A stretch of 64,000 nucleotides of DNA from JBNJGB01 sp051747385 (GTDB lineage Bacteria > Myxococcota_A > UBA9042 > PHBI01 > JACKFB01), in contig JBNJGB010000021.1 in the NCBI GenBank assembly GCA_051747385.1, positions 53,002 to 117,001 on the forward strand. Reading direction: 5' to 3'. Under the pieces are notes generated by a model. It was not told the DNA's origin and did no database searches. It worked only from the letters and a program-made list of their open reading frames with translations. Positions 1-8,074 of this stretch are shown one piece after another; positions within the stretch are counted from its first letter, which is position 1; every line of letters begins with the position of its first letter. The position numbers were made by a program, and so were the translations under genes.

Positions 1-737
1 TCATCCTGCCGCGGCCCTCCGACGTGGCCTCGCTGCGCATGGAGCTGGTCAATCGCGACGGCTCGATCCCCGAGATGTGCGGCAACGGGATCCGCTGCCT
101 GGTGAAGTACGCGGTGGAGGTGCTCGGCCTGTCGGCCAACCCCCTGCCGGTCGAAACGATCGCGGGCGTGCTTTCATGCCGCTGGACCGCGGATCGTCGC
201 GGGAGCGTGACCTCCGTGCGCGTGGCCATGGGCGCGCCGACGTTCCGGCGCGAGGCCATCCCGATGACGGGCCGGGGCCCCGCGACCCGGGTCCGCGTCG
301 AGCACGCGGGCGAAGCCCTGGAGGCCGTCGGCGTGGGCACGGGCAACCCCCACATGGTGCTGTTCGGCGACGCCCGCCGGCCCACCGCGGAGCGCCTCGG
401 CCCCGCGCTGACGAACCACCCCGACTGGCCGAACGGGACCAACGTCGAGTTCGTGGAGCACGTCGGCCCGGAGCACCTGCGCGTGACCGTGTGGGAGCGT
501 GGCTGCGGGCTGACCCGGGCGTGCGGCACGGGCGCGACCGCCGCCACGGCCGCCGCGATCCTCCGCGGGCACGTCCCGGCCGACCGGCCCATCCGCGTCT
601 CACTCCCCGGCGGCGACCTGTCGATCACCGTCGAGGAGGACTTCGGCCAGGCCTGGATGGAGGGACCCGCCGAGGAGGTCTACCGGGGCGAGCTCGCGGG
701 CGGTGTGGTGGCCGCTCTCGAGCACCCCGGGGGCTGA
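1..737 (+). CDS. dapF: Diaminopimelate epimerase, 5' end outside the window
   Basis: Converts LL- to meso-diaminopimelate for lysine and peptidoglycan synthesis in the cytoplasm. The frame is open from base 3, so the start lies upstream; about 244 residues are visible against roughly 275 for the family, so only a few dozen N-terminal residues are missing. Both catalytic cysteines are present: one in the motif MCGNGIRC (near base 78) and one in RACGTGAT (near base 520). The NPHMV and GTNVEF segments are also typical. It converges on rplC across a structured 250-bp spacer. Assignment is firm; the N-terminus cannot be judged. Confidence 0.95.
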   Translation, partial: ILPRPSDVASLRMELVNRDGSIPEMCGNGIRCLVKYAVEVLGLSANPLPVETIAGVLSCRWTADRRGSVTSVRVAMGAPTFRREAIPMTGRGPATRVRVEHAGEALEAVGVGTGNPHMVLFGDARRPTAERLGPALTNHPDWPNGTNVEFVEHVGPEHLRVTVWERGCGLTRACGTGATAATAAAILRGHVPADRPIRVSLPGGDLSITVEEDFGQAWMEGPAEEVYRGELAGGVVAALEHPGG

Positions 738-745
738 AACGCAAC

Positions 746-960
746 GAGACCACCGTCTCCGGCGGCCTCGCGGCTGGGGATCGACCGGCGGCCGATCCCG
801 ACGGTCTGGAGCACCGAACAAGACCGTGCTCCCTTTGGGCTACCGGCGATTTTCGGCGCCTCGACCTGCCGCGACCGCTGCGCCATGCCAACGGGCATGG
901 CTCGGGACGCGGCACCGGCGCTTCGCGCCTGGCCGATCCACTCGAAAACCCCTCGGAGAC
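746..960. other. Structured spacer between convergent dapF and rplC
   Basis: This non-coding stretch contains several perfect inverted repeats: GAGAC 746-750 with 755-759; GGGATCG 777-783 with 793-799; ACGGTCT 801-807 with 821-827; GGAGCAC 808-814 with 826-832; and an 8-bp hairpin at 882-901. The third and fourth pairs interleave in H-type pseudoknot order, sharing two bases. A longer-range pair joins GTCTCCG 755-761 to 954-960. No coding potential was recognised. In DNA this rich in G and C some pairings are expected by chance, so function is not established. Confidence 0.4.
882..901. terminator. Terminator-like hairpin between convergent genes
   Basis: GCCATGCC and GGCATGGC form a perfect 8-bp stem around the 4-base loop AACG. 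It lies between the 3' ends of dapF and rplC and could end transcription from either side. No T-run follows on either strand, so it is not a textbook intrinsic terminator. Confidence 0.4.
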
Positions 961-987
961 CCGCGGTCCGCGCGGTCGATCGGTGCT

Positions 988-1644
988 CTATGCGAACGCG
1001 GCGGGCTTCTTGCTGGCCCGGACGGTCACGTAGCCGTTCTTCCCACCCGGCACGGCGCCCTTCACGAGGAGGACGTTGTCCTCGGGGTGGAGGGCCACGA
1101 CGGTCAGGCCGCGCACGGTGACGCGGTCGTTGCCCATCCGACCCGCCATCTGCTTGCCCTTGATGACTCGGGCCGGATCGGCGCCCATGCCGATGGCGCC
1201 GGCGTGGCGCTTGTACTCGTGCGTGCCGTGGGAGTGCTCCTTGGCACCCTTGAAGCCGTGACGCTTTACGACGCCCTGGTAGCCGCGCCCCTTGGTCGTA
1301 CCGGTCACGTCCACGCGCTGGCCCGGCGTGAAGAGGTCCACGGTGAGCTCCTGGCCCACCTCGAACCCCTCGAGCTCCTCCGCGCTCAGGCGGAACTCGC
1401 GGACCTTGCGGGTCGGCTCCACGCCGGCCCGGTGGAAGACCCCGTGCTCCGGCCGGGTCAGCTTCTCCGGCCTGACCTCGCCGAACCCGAGCTTCACGGC
1501 GTCGTAGCCGTCCTTGCCCTCGGCCCGCTTCACCTGGACGACCCGGTTCGGGCCGAGCTCCAGCACGGTGACCGGGACAAGGTTCCCGTCCTGGTCGAAC
1601 ACCTGGGTCATGCCGACCTTTCTACCCAACAAGCCTCGTGCCAT
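988..1644 (-). CDS. rplC: 50S ribosomal protein L3
   Basis: Binds 23S rRNA near the start of large-subunit assembly. The 218-residue product begins MARGLLGRKVGMTQVF, the classic L3 N-terminus. It carries the conserved central segments GTTKGRGYQGV and HAGAIGMGADPARVIKG (about residues 114-164), which form the loop reaching toward the peptidyl-transferase centre. The ATG at 1644 is the natural start. L3 is normally second in the S10 operon between rpsJ and rplD, but no other ribosomal protein gene is nearby; the upstream neighbour is an AgmX-like gene 151 bp away. It may be the only L3 gene in a split operon or a second copy. Confidence 0.95.
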   Translation of the reverse strand: MARGLLGRKVGMTQVFDQDGNLVPVTVLELGPNRVVQVKRAEGKDGYDAVKLGFGEVRPEKLTRPEHGVFHRAGVEPTRKVREFRLSAEELEGFEVGQELTVDLFTPGQRVDVTGTTKGRGYQGVVKRHGFKGAKEHSHGTHEYKRHAGAIGMGADPARVIKGKQMAGRMGNDRVTVRGLTVVALHPEDNVLLVKGAVPGGKNGYVTVRASKKPAAFA

Positions 1645-1795
1645 GGAGCTACCTCACTTCTCGTGGCTGCGCTCTCAGCCGCCCTGCTCGAGCAGTCCGC
1701 GCGGCGGACGCGGGAAGCTAGCAGCGCCCCCCAGGGGTGTCAATCGACAATCCGACGCCCCGTCCGGCGGGGCCCAGGCGGGGTCTCGAGGGCGC

Positions 1796-3928
1796 TCAGC
1801 GGAGGACGATCGGGTAGTTCACGATCATCTGCTTGTCCCGGAACTTCGGGAACGTCGTGCTCCGGAGGGCCGAGACGATGCAGGACTGGACGTCCGACGA
1901 CGTGCCGCCGCCGCTGGTGATGCGGGCGGACTTCACCCGGCCGTTGCCGCCGATGACCAGCGACGTCTTCACGGTCGTGGCCCCCGGCGGCCGGTTCGCC
2001 ATCTTCTCGTAGCAGGCCGAAAAGGCCCGGTGCCGCTTGCGCAGCGTGCCCTTGAGGGTCGCCGCGCTCAGCTTCGCGGGCAGGCTCGGATCGGCGGCCT
2101 CCTCGCCGGCCTTCGACTCCTTCTTCTTGTTGAGCTGCTGCAGCAGGTCGTTGACGTCCTTGCTCCCACCGGATCCGCCGGCGGGCTTCGGGGCGGGCGC
2201 GGGGGCGCGCGCCTCCTTCTTCGGCTCCGGCTTCGGCTTCGGGGCCGCCTTGCGCGCCTTCTTCTTCCGGACGACCTTCTCGGGCTCGGGCTCTGGCTCG
2301 GGCTCCTCGGCGGCCTCCTGCTTCTCGGCGGCGGCAGCGGCCTCCTCGCCCTCGGCGGCAGCCTCCTCCTCGCCCTCGGCAGCAGCGGCCTCCTCACCCT
2401 CGGCGGGAGCCTCCCCGCCCTCGGCGGCAGCGGCCTCCTCCTCGCCCTCGGCGGCAGCCTCCTCCTCGGCCGCGGCGGCGGCGGCCTCCTCGCCGGGCGG
2501 GGGCGTCTCGGGCTGCGCGGCCTTCTCCGCACCGGCCGGCTGCTCGGCGGAGGCCGGTGCGACCTTCTCGGCCGTGGGCTCCGACGACGCGGCGCCCTCG
2601 TCTCCCTGAGACGTCCACCACAACGCTCCGGCCACACCCACGAGCAGCAGCACCGCCGCGGCGGCGACATACTTCGGGGCGTTGGAGCGCTTCCGCTTCA
2701 CGATCGGCGCCGCGATCGTCACGCCCGCGCCCGAGTCACCGGAGGGGGCCACCAGGCCCGCGCCGAGGTCCTCGCCGAACGGGCTGTCGGCGGACTCGTC
2801 GCCGGCGGGCTTGTTGCGGGCCGCGACCGCCCGGATGTCCAGCAGGCCGCTGCTCTCCGTGAGGAGCGAGTCCTCGCCGAAGGGATCGGTCGCCTGCTCC
2901 GGCTCGCTCTCGCTCACCTCGTCCAGGCTGAACAGGACGGAGGTCTCGCGGCGCCCGTGGGTCGTGGAAGCGGCGGCCTCTCCGGGGGCCTCCTCGCCGA
3001 CCCCGGCGAAGAGGTCTCCGCCGGCCCCGGCCTCCGACTCCGCGGCGCCGAACAGGGTGTCGCCCCCCTCCGGCTCCTGGCCGGCACCCACGCCGCCGGC
3101 GCTCGGCTCTCCCGGCTCCTCCCCGGCCCGCGTCCGGAGCGCGTCCGGGCCGGCCACCTCGTCCTCGGCCAGCACGGCGCCCTCGCGCTCCGCGAGCGGC
3201 TCCTCGCCCGGCTCCTCGGGGGCCTCCGTGGCCTCCCCTCCGGCTGGCTCGACGGTGCCTGCGAGCTGGGCGTGTGCGGCCTCGATCTCGGCCTGGGGGA
3301 CCATGGTCGTGTCGGCGCCCTCCGCGGGGGCGACCTCCGACTCCTCGCCGGGTTCGGCGGGCTCCTCTGCGAGCGCCTCTCCGGTCTCCGCCGCGGTCTC
3401 CTCGCCCGGCCCCTCCTCGGCGGCCTGCTCGGCCTCCGGCTCCTCGGCCTCCGGCTGCTCGGAGCGCTCCATCACGTCGTCGAGGGCCTCGTGCGTCGCG
3501 TCGACCTCGTCCTTCGAGGCGTGGGTCGTGTCCGCGCCGACCTCCTCGGCCTCCTCGCCCACGCCGCGCAGCGCGTCCATCTCCACGCGCTCGGCCTCCG
3601 GCGCGCCGCCGACGAGCCGCTCGAGGGCCGGCACGTCCTGGAGGTGCGACCACTCCGTCATCCCCTGGTGCCAGACGTAGGTCTCCGGTCCGATCTCCTG
3701 CTTGTCGAGCAGGGCCGACAGCTGCGTGCGATCCACGGGGCCGTGACGCTCCGTGCCGATCGCGTAGTACCAGTCGCTGCTCTCGGGATCGGCGGCGTCG
3801 CCGATGCCCTTGACCAGCATCGGCTGGCCACACTTACGACAGGTTATCTTGAAGACACGCCCGGCCCCCTGAACCTTCTCGTCAGGGATGGCATAGCGCG
3901 CTCCGCAGGCTTCACATGCGATCTTCAT
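1796..3928 (-). CDS. Zinc-ribbon/GYF membrane protein with AgmX/PglI-type C-terminal domain
   Basis: A 710-residue protein. Residues 1-40 form an MJ0042-type zinc ribbon (CEAC near residue 5, CRKC near 31). Residues about 50-100 resemble a GYF_2 domain (DWYYAIGTERHGPVDRTQL). A long Glu/Ala-rich region follows, with one transmembrane helix near residue 425, then another Ala/Glu/Pro/Lys stretch. The C-terminal 95 residues resemble the TonB-like domain of myxobacterial gliding proteins AgmX/PglI. The ATG at 3928 is chosen because the zinc ribbon starts there; 20 further in-frame codons upstream look non-native. Likely a cytoplasm-to-periplasm envelope protein; a gliding role is inference only. 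Confidence 0.75.
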   Translation of the reverse strand: MKIACEACGARYAIPDEKVQGAGRVFKITCRKCGQPMLVKGIGDAADPESSDWYYAIGTERHGPVDRTQLSALLDKQEIGPETYVWHQGMTEWSHLQDVPALERLVGGAPEAERVEMDALRGVGEEAEEVGADTTHASKDEVDATHEALDDVMERSEQPEAEEPEAEQAAEEGPGEETAAETGEALAEEPAEPGEESEVAPAEGADTTMVPQAEIEAAHAQLAGTVEPAGGEATEAPEEPGEEPLAEREGAVLAEDEVAGPDALRTRAGEEPGEPSAGGVGAGQEPEGGDTLFGAAESEAGAGGDLFAGVGEEAPGEAAASTTHGRRETSVLFSLDEVSESEPEQATDPFGEDSLLTESSGLLDIRAVAARNKPAGDESADSPFGEDLGAGLVAPSGDSGAGVTIAAPIVKRKRSNAPKYVAAAAVLLLVGVAGALWWTSQGDEGAASSEPTAEKVAPASAEQPAGAEKAAQPETPPPGEEAAAAAAEEEAAAEGEEEAAAAEGGEAPAEGEEAAAAEGEEEAAAEGEEAAAAAEKQEAAEEPEPEPEPEKVVRKKKARKAAPKPKPEPKKEARAPAPAPKPAGGSGGSKDVNDLLQQLNKKKESKAGEEAADPSLPAKLSAATLKGTLRKRHRAFSACYEKMANRPPGATTVKTSLVIGGNGRVKSARITSGGGTSSDVQSCIVSALRSTTFPKFRDKQMIVNYPIVLR

Positions 3929-4008
3929 CCGGGTCGACCCGCCCCAAGGTGAAATCAGGAACAAACAGCCCGCGCGCCTCTTGCGCACGGGATCGTCCGC
4001 GCGACCCT

Positions 4009-4038
4009 TTTATAGGTGAGCCGGGGAAGCGTGAGCAA
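4009..4038 (-). promoter_or_regulatory. Candidate promoter for the AgmX-like gene
   Basis: Reading on the minus strand, TATAAA (4009-4014) lies 18 bases after TTGCTC (4033-4038), about 80 bp before the start at 3928. The -10 is AT-rich in an otherwise very GC-rich region; the -35 matches sigma70 at only three positions. Confidence 0.35.
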
Positions 4039-4153
4039 CCCCCGCACGGGTCACGCAGCCGCACCCCAATCAACAGGGCTGCCTTGGATTTATGCCCATC
4101 CCCGCCGCTCACTGGCCCCGCGCGTTCGCGGGCGCCGCCCGAGCGGCCCACCG

Positions 4154-5488
4154 TCAGCGGCCACGGAGGCGGTGAATCCGGCGGCGGAGTGCGGCCCGTG
4201 CCATCGGATCCAGATCGCCGACCACCGTCACCTGGAGGTGCTCCGGGCGAAGGTGTCGGGCAGCGGACTCCGCGCTCTCCGCCGGGTCGACCGCCATGAG
4301 GCGCCGCCAGCGCTCCGCCGGGCCGTCGTGGGGCGCGTGCAGCAGCCGGAGACCGTACCAGGAGCACAGGGCCGCCGGGGCGTCGACCGTCGAGGCGAGC
4401 TCGAAGGCCAGGCGATCGCGGATGCGCGTCCACTCCGCGTCGGCCGCCGGCCGCTCGGACAGGGCATCCACGATCTCCAACGTGGCGTCCACCAGGGCGA
4501 TGGCGTTGCCCGGCGACACCGAGGCCTCCACCGTGAGGAGCGAGCGGCCCTCGTAGGTCTCCAGATCCGCGCCCACGTCGTAGGCGAGGCCGCGCTCGTC
4601 CACGAGGCCCTGGTGGAGGCGGGCGCACGTCCCGTCCTCCAGGAGCCGGTGCGCCATGCTCAGGGCCGGCCAGTCCTCGTGCCGCTCGCCGGGGAGGACC
4701 CACGAGAGCTGCACCTCGACCTGGCTGCCCGCGTGCGCCACGTACTCGAGGGCCGGGAGGTCGCCGCGAGGCGGCACGTCCACCGGATCCCGCCGCGGGC
4801 CCGGACGGAGGCCGGCGAAGGCCCCCCGGGTCGCCTCGAGCACCGCGTCCGGATCCACCGCGCCGGCGACGGCCACCACCATGTTCTCCGCCCCGTAGTG
4901 GCTCTCCAGCCACCTGCGGCAGTCGTCCAGGTCGAAGCCCCGCACCCGCGCCGGCGTCCCGCCGATCCTGTGGCCGATGCCGCCTCCCGGAAACAGGGCC
5001 AGCTTGGCCACGTTGTCGACCTCCACGTCGCGGCCGCGCTCGTCCACCTCGTCGGCGATCTCCTCCAGGATGATGCGCCGCTCCAGCTCCAGATCGTTCA
5101 GGGCCGGCGCGGACAGCATCGCCCCGAACAGGCGCAGCACCTCCGGCACACGGGCCGGCGCGCAGGTGGCGTCGAAGGCGCCGAAGTCCCGGTAGGTGGC
5201 CGCCCCGACGCCCGTGGCCGCGCGCTCCAGGGCCTCGTTGAGCGCCCAGGCCGTCGGCCACCCCTCGCTCCCCCGGAAGACGACGTGCTCGAGGAAGTGG
5301 CTGAGCCCGTTGTCCCGCGGCCGCTCGTAGCGGGAGCCGACCCGGGCGAACACGCTCACGGAGGCCGTGTGGAGGTGCGGCGCGGGCACCACCACGACCC
5401 GGAGGCCACCGTCCAGGCGCCCCTCGCGGGGCGTGGGCCAGGAGGGGGTCACGGGGTGGGCGCCTGCGTCGGACCGCGGGATTGCCAT
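4154..5488 (-). CDS. M16 (inverzincin) metallopeptidase
   Basis: A 444-residue zinc protease of the insulinase/processing-peptidase family. The inverted zinc motif HFLEH is at residues 64-68, and the third ligand candidate is a Glu in LEEIADE (about 142-143), at the usual ~75-residue spacing. The length fits a single N-half/C-half M16 subunit, and the second half (ELSWVLPGERH, near 265) fits the inactive partner-like domain. No signal peptide is obvious. It is divergent from the RelA/SpoT-like gene, with 125 bp between. Substrate unknown. Confidence 0.88.
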   Translation of the reverse strand: MAIPRSDAGAHPVTPSWPTPREGRLDGGLRVVVVPAPHLHTASVSVFARVGSRYERPRDNGLSHFLEHVVFRGSEGWPTAWALNEALERAATGVGAATYRDFGAFDATCAPARVPEVLRLFGAMLSAPALNDLELERRIILEEIADEVDERGRDVEVDNVAKLALFPGGGIGHRIGGTPARVRGFDLDDCRRWLESHYGAENMVVAVAGAVDPDAVLEATRGAFAGLRPGPRRDPVDVPPRGDLPALEYVAHAGSQVEVQLSWVLPGERHEDWPALSMAHRLLEDGTCARLHQGLVDERGLAYDVGADLETYEGRSLLTVEASVSPGNAIALVDATLEIVDALSERPAADAEWTRIRDRLAFELASTVDAPAALCSWYGLRLLHAPHDGPAERWRRLMAVDPAESAESAARHLRPEHLQVTVVGDLDPMARAALRRRIHRLRGR

Positions 5489-5613
5489 CGATTCGTTCTC
5501 CCGCTATCTTCTCGCGCGATGTTCCAGGCGATCGGCGTCGAGGTGTGCCCGGAGGCCGGTACGCGGTGTCCGATGATCGCCACAGGTTCTCTCGAAAGCG
5601 ACGGCACTAGTCC

Positions 5614-6786
5614 ATGTCCGTAGACGACGTCAACCTGCCCGTGGGGGCGACGGAGGGAATTCGCCCCCAGGATACGACACCGGCGCGGGACGCCGCGGAC
5701 ATGAGCCGATCGGGGACATTCCGTCGCGAGGACGATCCGCGCGCGCTCGTGCAGGCCACGCCCCTCGACAAGCTGGCGGTCCGGATGCTGCTCGCCGGGG
5801 GCTCCGTGGTCGATCTGCACCACGTGCCCTTCCGCGACCGGGACGAGATCCGGCGCTTCATGGCGCTGAACGGCTTTTCGGTGGACAACCACATGGAGAT
5901 GGCGCGCCTCGAGTCGCTCCACCGGCGCGCCGTCGCCTACGTGGACGCGACCTTCGACGTGGATCTCCCACCGCGCGTGCGCCGGCCGGAGGACTTCACG
6001 GACCTCTTCCTGGCCGCCGGTGGACGCTCCCGCTGGGAGCAGCGCGCCGCCGGCGTGGTCCTCAAGGTGATGCACGTCATCAACCACCTGGAGGCCCGCC
6101 GCCTCATCCACCACCTGAGCGTGAGCGAGCGCGCCCTGTTCGAGGCCGCCGCCCGCGAGGTGGACGAGGTCGTCCAGGAGATGCACCGGGCCGGGCTGGG
6201 CCTCATCGGCTACGAGCCGAGCACCAAGTCCGAGCACAGCCTGGTCACCAAGCTGCTCTCGAAGCCCCGGGTCACGGCGGCGCAGATCTTCGACAAGCTC
6301 CGCTTCCGCCTGGTCACCCGGGATCGATCCGACCTGGTGCCGGTCATCCTCTGGCTGGCCAAGCACCTCTTCCCGTTCAACCACGTGGTGGCCGGCGAGT
6401 CCCACAACACCATCCTGGACACGGCGGACGTCAGCCGGGCGCTGGAGCACCTCTCCGTCGACCGGGAGGACGCCGCGGAGGTGCCGGAGCGGGATCCGGA
6501 GACGCCCAACCCCGCGACGTCGTCCAGCTTCCGGATGATCAACTTCGTCGTGGACCTGCCCGTCCGGATCTCGCGCGTGCGCCTCCAGGAGGACCAGGCC
6601 CCCTACGAGCACCTCGGCCACCTGGTGCTGGTCACCCTGGAGCTGCAGCTCTTCGATCGCGCGACGGCGAAGGCCAACGAGGCGGGCGCGGGCAATCACG
6701 CGGCCTACAAGCGGCGCCAGGTCGAAGTCGTGCGCGGTCGGCTGTGGTGCGGCGACGAGCCCCCGCTCCGCGCGACCGAGGATTGA
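5614..6786 (+). CDS. Uncharacterised protein with a RelA/SpoT-like core (resembles TIGR04552)
   Basis: A 390-residue soluble protein without signal or membrane segments. I associate it from memory with TIGR04552, an uncharacterised family in myxobacteria and Bdellovibrio. Residues about 205-270 (KSEHSLVTKLL, then IFDKLRFRLVTRD) recall the R-x-K-x-x-S and D-x-x-x-x-R core of RelA/SpoT nucleotidyltransferases. The middle region (residues 60-190) is helical with several His. The ATG at 5614 follows a short spacer without a clear ribosome site. The enzyme assignment is a hypothesis; a (p)ppGpp role is not shown. Confidence 0.6.
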   Translation: MSVDDVNLPVGATEGIRPQDTTPARDAADMSRSGTFRREDDPRALVQATPLDKLAVRMLLAGGSVVDLHHVPFRDRDEIRRFMALNGFSVDNHMEMARLESLHRRAVAYVDATFDVDLPPRVRRPEDFTDLFLAAGGRSRWEQRAAGVVLKVMHVINHLEARRLIHHLSVSERALFEAAAREVDEVVQEMHRAGLGLIGYEPSTKSEHSLVTKLLSKPRVTAAQIFDKLRFRLVTRDRSDLVPVILWLAKHLFPFNHVVAGESHNTILDTADVSRALEHLSVDREDAAEVPERDPETPNPATSSSFRMINFVVDLPVRISRVRLQEDQAPYEHLGHLVLVTLELQLFDRATAKANEAGAGNHAAYKRRQVEVVRGRLWCGDEPPLRATED

Positions 6787-6793
6787 GCGGCGA

Positions 6794-8074
6794 TCAGAGA
6801 CTCATCCGGTCCACGGCCCACAGGGTCGTGGCGAGGGTGAACGCCAGGGCGGCCCCGGCGACGAGCCACGCCACGCCCACCAGGGCCTTGCGCCGCCACT
6901 CGTGGGGAGCGGAGGCCTCGGGGCGCCGGGCCTCCGCCACGCGCCTGACCGCCTCCGGGGCGCCAGCGTCCACCCGCTCCGGCGCGAAGACGGTCGTCGC
7001 GTCGGGCACGCCGCGCTGATCGGTGGTCTCCTCCCCGAGGTGCTCGGCGGCCCGGAGCCCCGCGCGGTACTCGTCCAGGGTCGGCCCCTCGATCCGTCCG
7101 TCGTCCTCCATGTGCTCGGCGTACCAAGCCGCCAGCACCGCCTCGGCGCGGAGGCCGCGGGCGGAGAGCCAACGCCCGAACGCGGCGGACACGTCGCGGG
7201 CGCTGTCCGGCCGCCCCTCCGGCTCCCGGGCGAGACAGGCGGTGATCACCCGGGCCAGTGGCTCCGGCAGATCGGGCGCGACCTCGGACAGGGACGGCAC
7301 GCGGGCCTCGACGACCCGCTCGAGGGTCTCGACCATGGAATCCGCTCGGAACAGGCGCCGCCCGGCGGCGAGCTCCCACAGCGACACGCCGAGGGAGAAC
7401 AGGTCGCTGCGCCCGTCGAGGGGCCCGCGGGCCACCTGCTCCGGGCTCATGTAGGCGTGCTTGCCCTTCACGACGCCGGCCTGGGTCTCACGGCTCCTCC
7501 CCGCGAACTTCGCGATGCCGAAGTCCACCAGCTTCACCGCGCCGTCGGGCGTCCACATCAGGTTGTGGGGCGAGACGTCCCGGTGCACGACCCCGAGGCG
7601 TCGCCCGTCGTCGCCGCGGAGGTCGTGGACGTGGGCCAGGGCGTCGGCCACCTGGACCCCCACGGCGGCGACGATCTCCGGGGGAGCCGTCTCGCCTCGC
7701 TCCATGAGGGCCTCCAGGACCTTCACGAGCGGACGCCCGTCCACGTACTCCATGACCAGGTAGGGCTCCCCTTCACCCTCGCCGCCCTCGGCGGGCAGCC
7801 GCGCCAGGTCCCACGCCCGGGCGATGCGCGGATGCCTCATGCGCCGCATCAGGCCCGCCTCCTCCAGGAACCCGGCCACCAGCGCCGGATCCTCGGCGGC
7901 GGTCGGGAGCAGGCGCTTCACGGCGACCACGGCGCCGGGCGCGAGGTCCTCGGCCCCCCCCGGCCCGACGTAGCGCGCGCGCCAGACCTCGGCCATCCCG
8001 CCCACGGCCGCCCGGCGCAGCAGCCGATAGGGTCCGAAGTTCGCGGAGGCGCTGCCGCCGGACCCGTGGCTCAC
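6794..8074 (-). CDS. Serine/threonine protein kinase with C-terminal membrane anchor
   Basis: A 426-residue Hanks-type kinase. The Gly-rich loop RAAVGGMAEVW spans residues about 21-31, the ATP-binding Lys is in VAVKRL (K53), the catalytic loop is HRDVSPHN (164-171) and DFG is at 184-186. One hydrophobic helix near residues 395-420 is followed by only a few residues, so the kinase would face the cytoplasm as a tail-anchored protein without a sensor domain. The GTG start at 8074 overlaps the dnaJ stop by 4 bases, implying translational coupling. Substrates are unknown; the pairing suggests a link with protein-folding stress. Confidence 0.9.
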   Translation of the reverse strand: MSHGSGGSASANFGPYRLLRRAAVGGMAEVWRARYVGPGGAEDLAPGAVVAVKRLLPTAAEDPALVAGFLEEAGLMRRMRHPRIARAWDLARLPAEGGEGEGEPYLVMEYVDGRPLVKVLEALMERGETAPPEIVAAVGVQVADALAHVHDLRGDDGRRLGVVHRDVSPHNLMWTPDGAVKLVDFGIAKFAGRSRETQAGVVKGKHAYMSPEQVARGPLDGRSDLFSLGVSLWELAAGRRLFRADSMVETLERVVEARVPSLSEVAPDLPEPLARVITACLAREPEGRPDSARDVSAAFGRWLSARGLRAEAVLAAWYAEHMEDDGRIEGPTLDEYRAGLRAAEHLGEETTDQRGVPDATTVFAPERVDAGAPEAVRRVAEARRPEASAPHEWRRKALVGVAWLVAGAALAFTLATTLWAVDRMSL

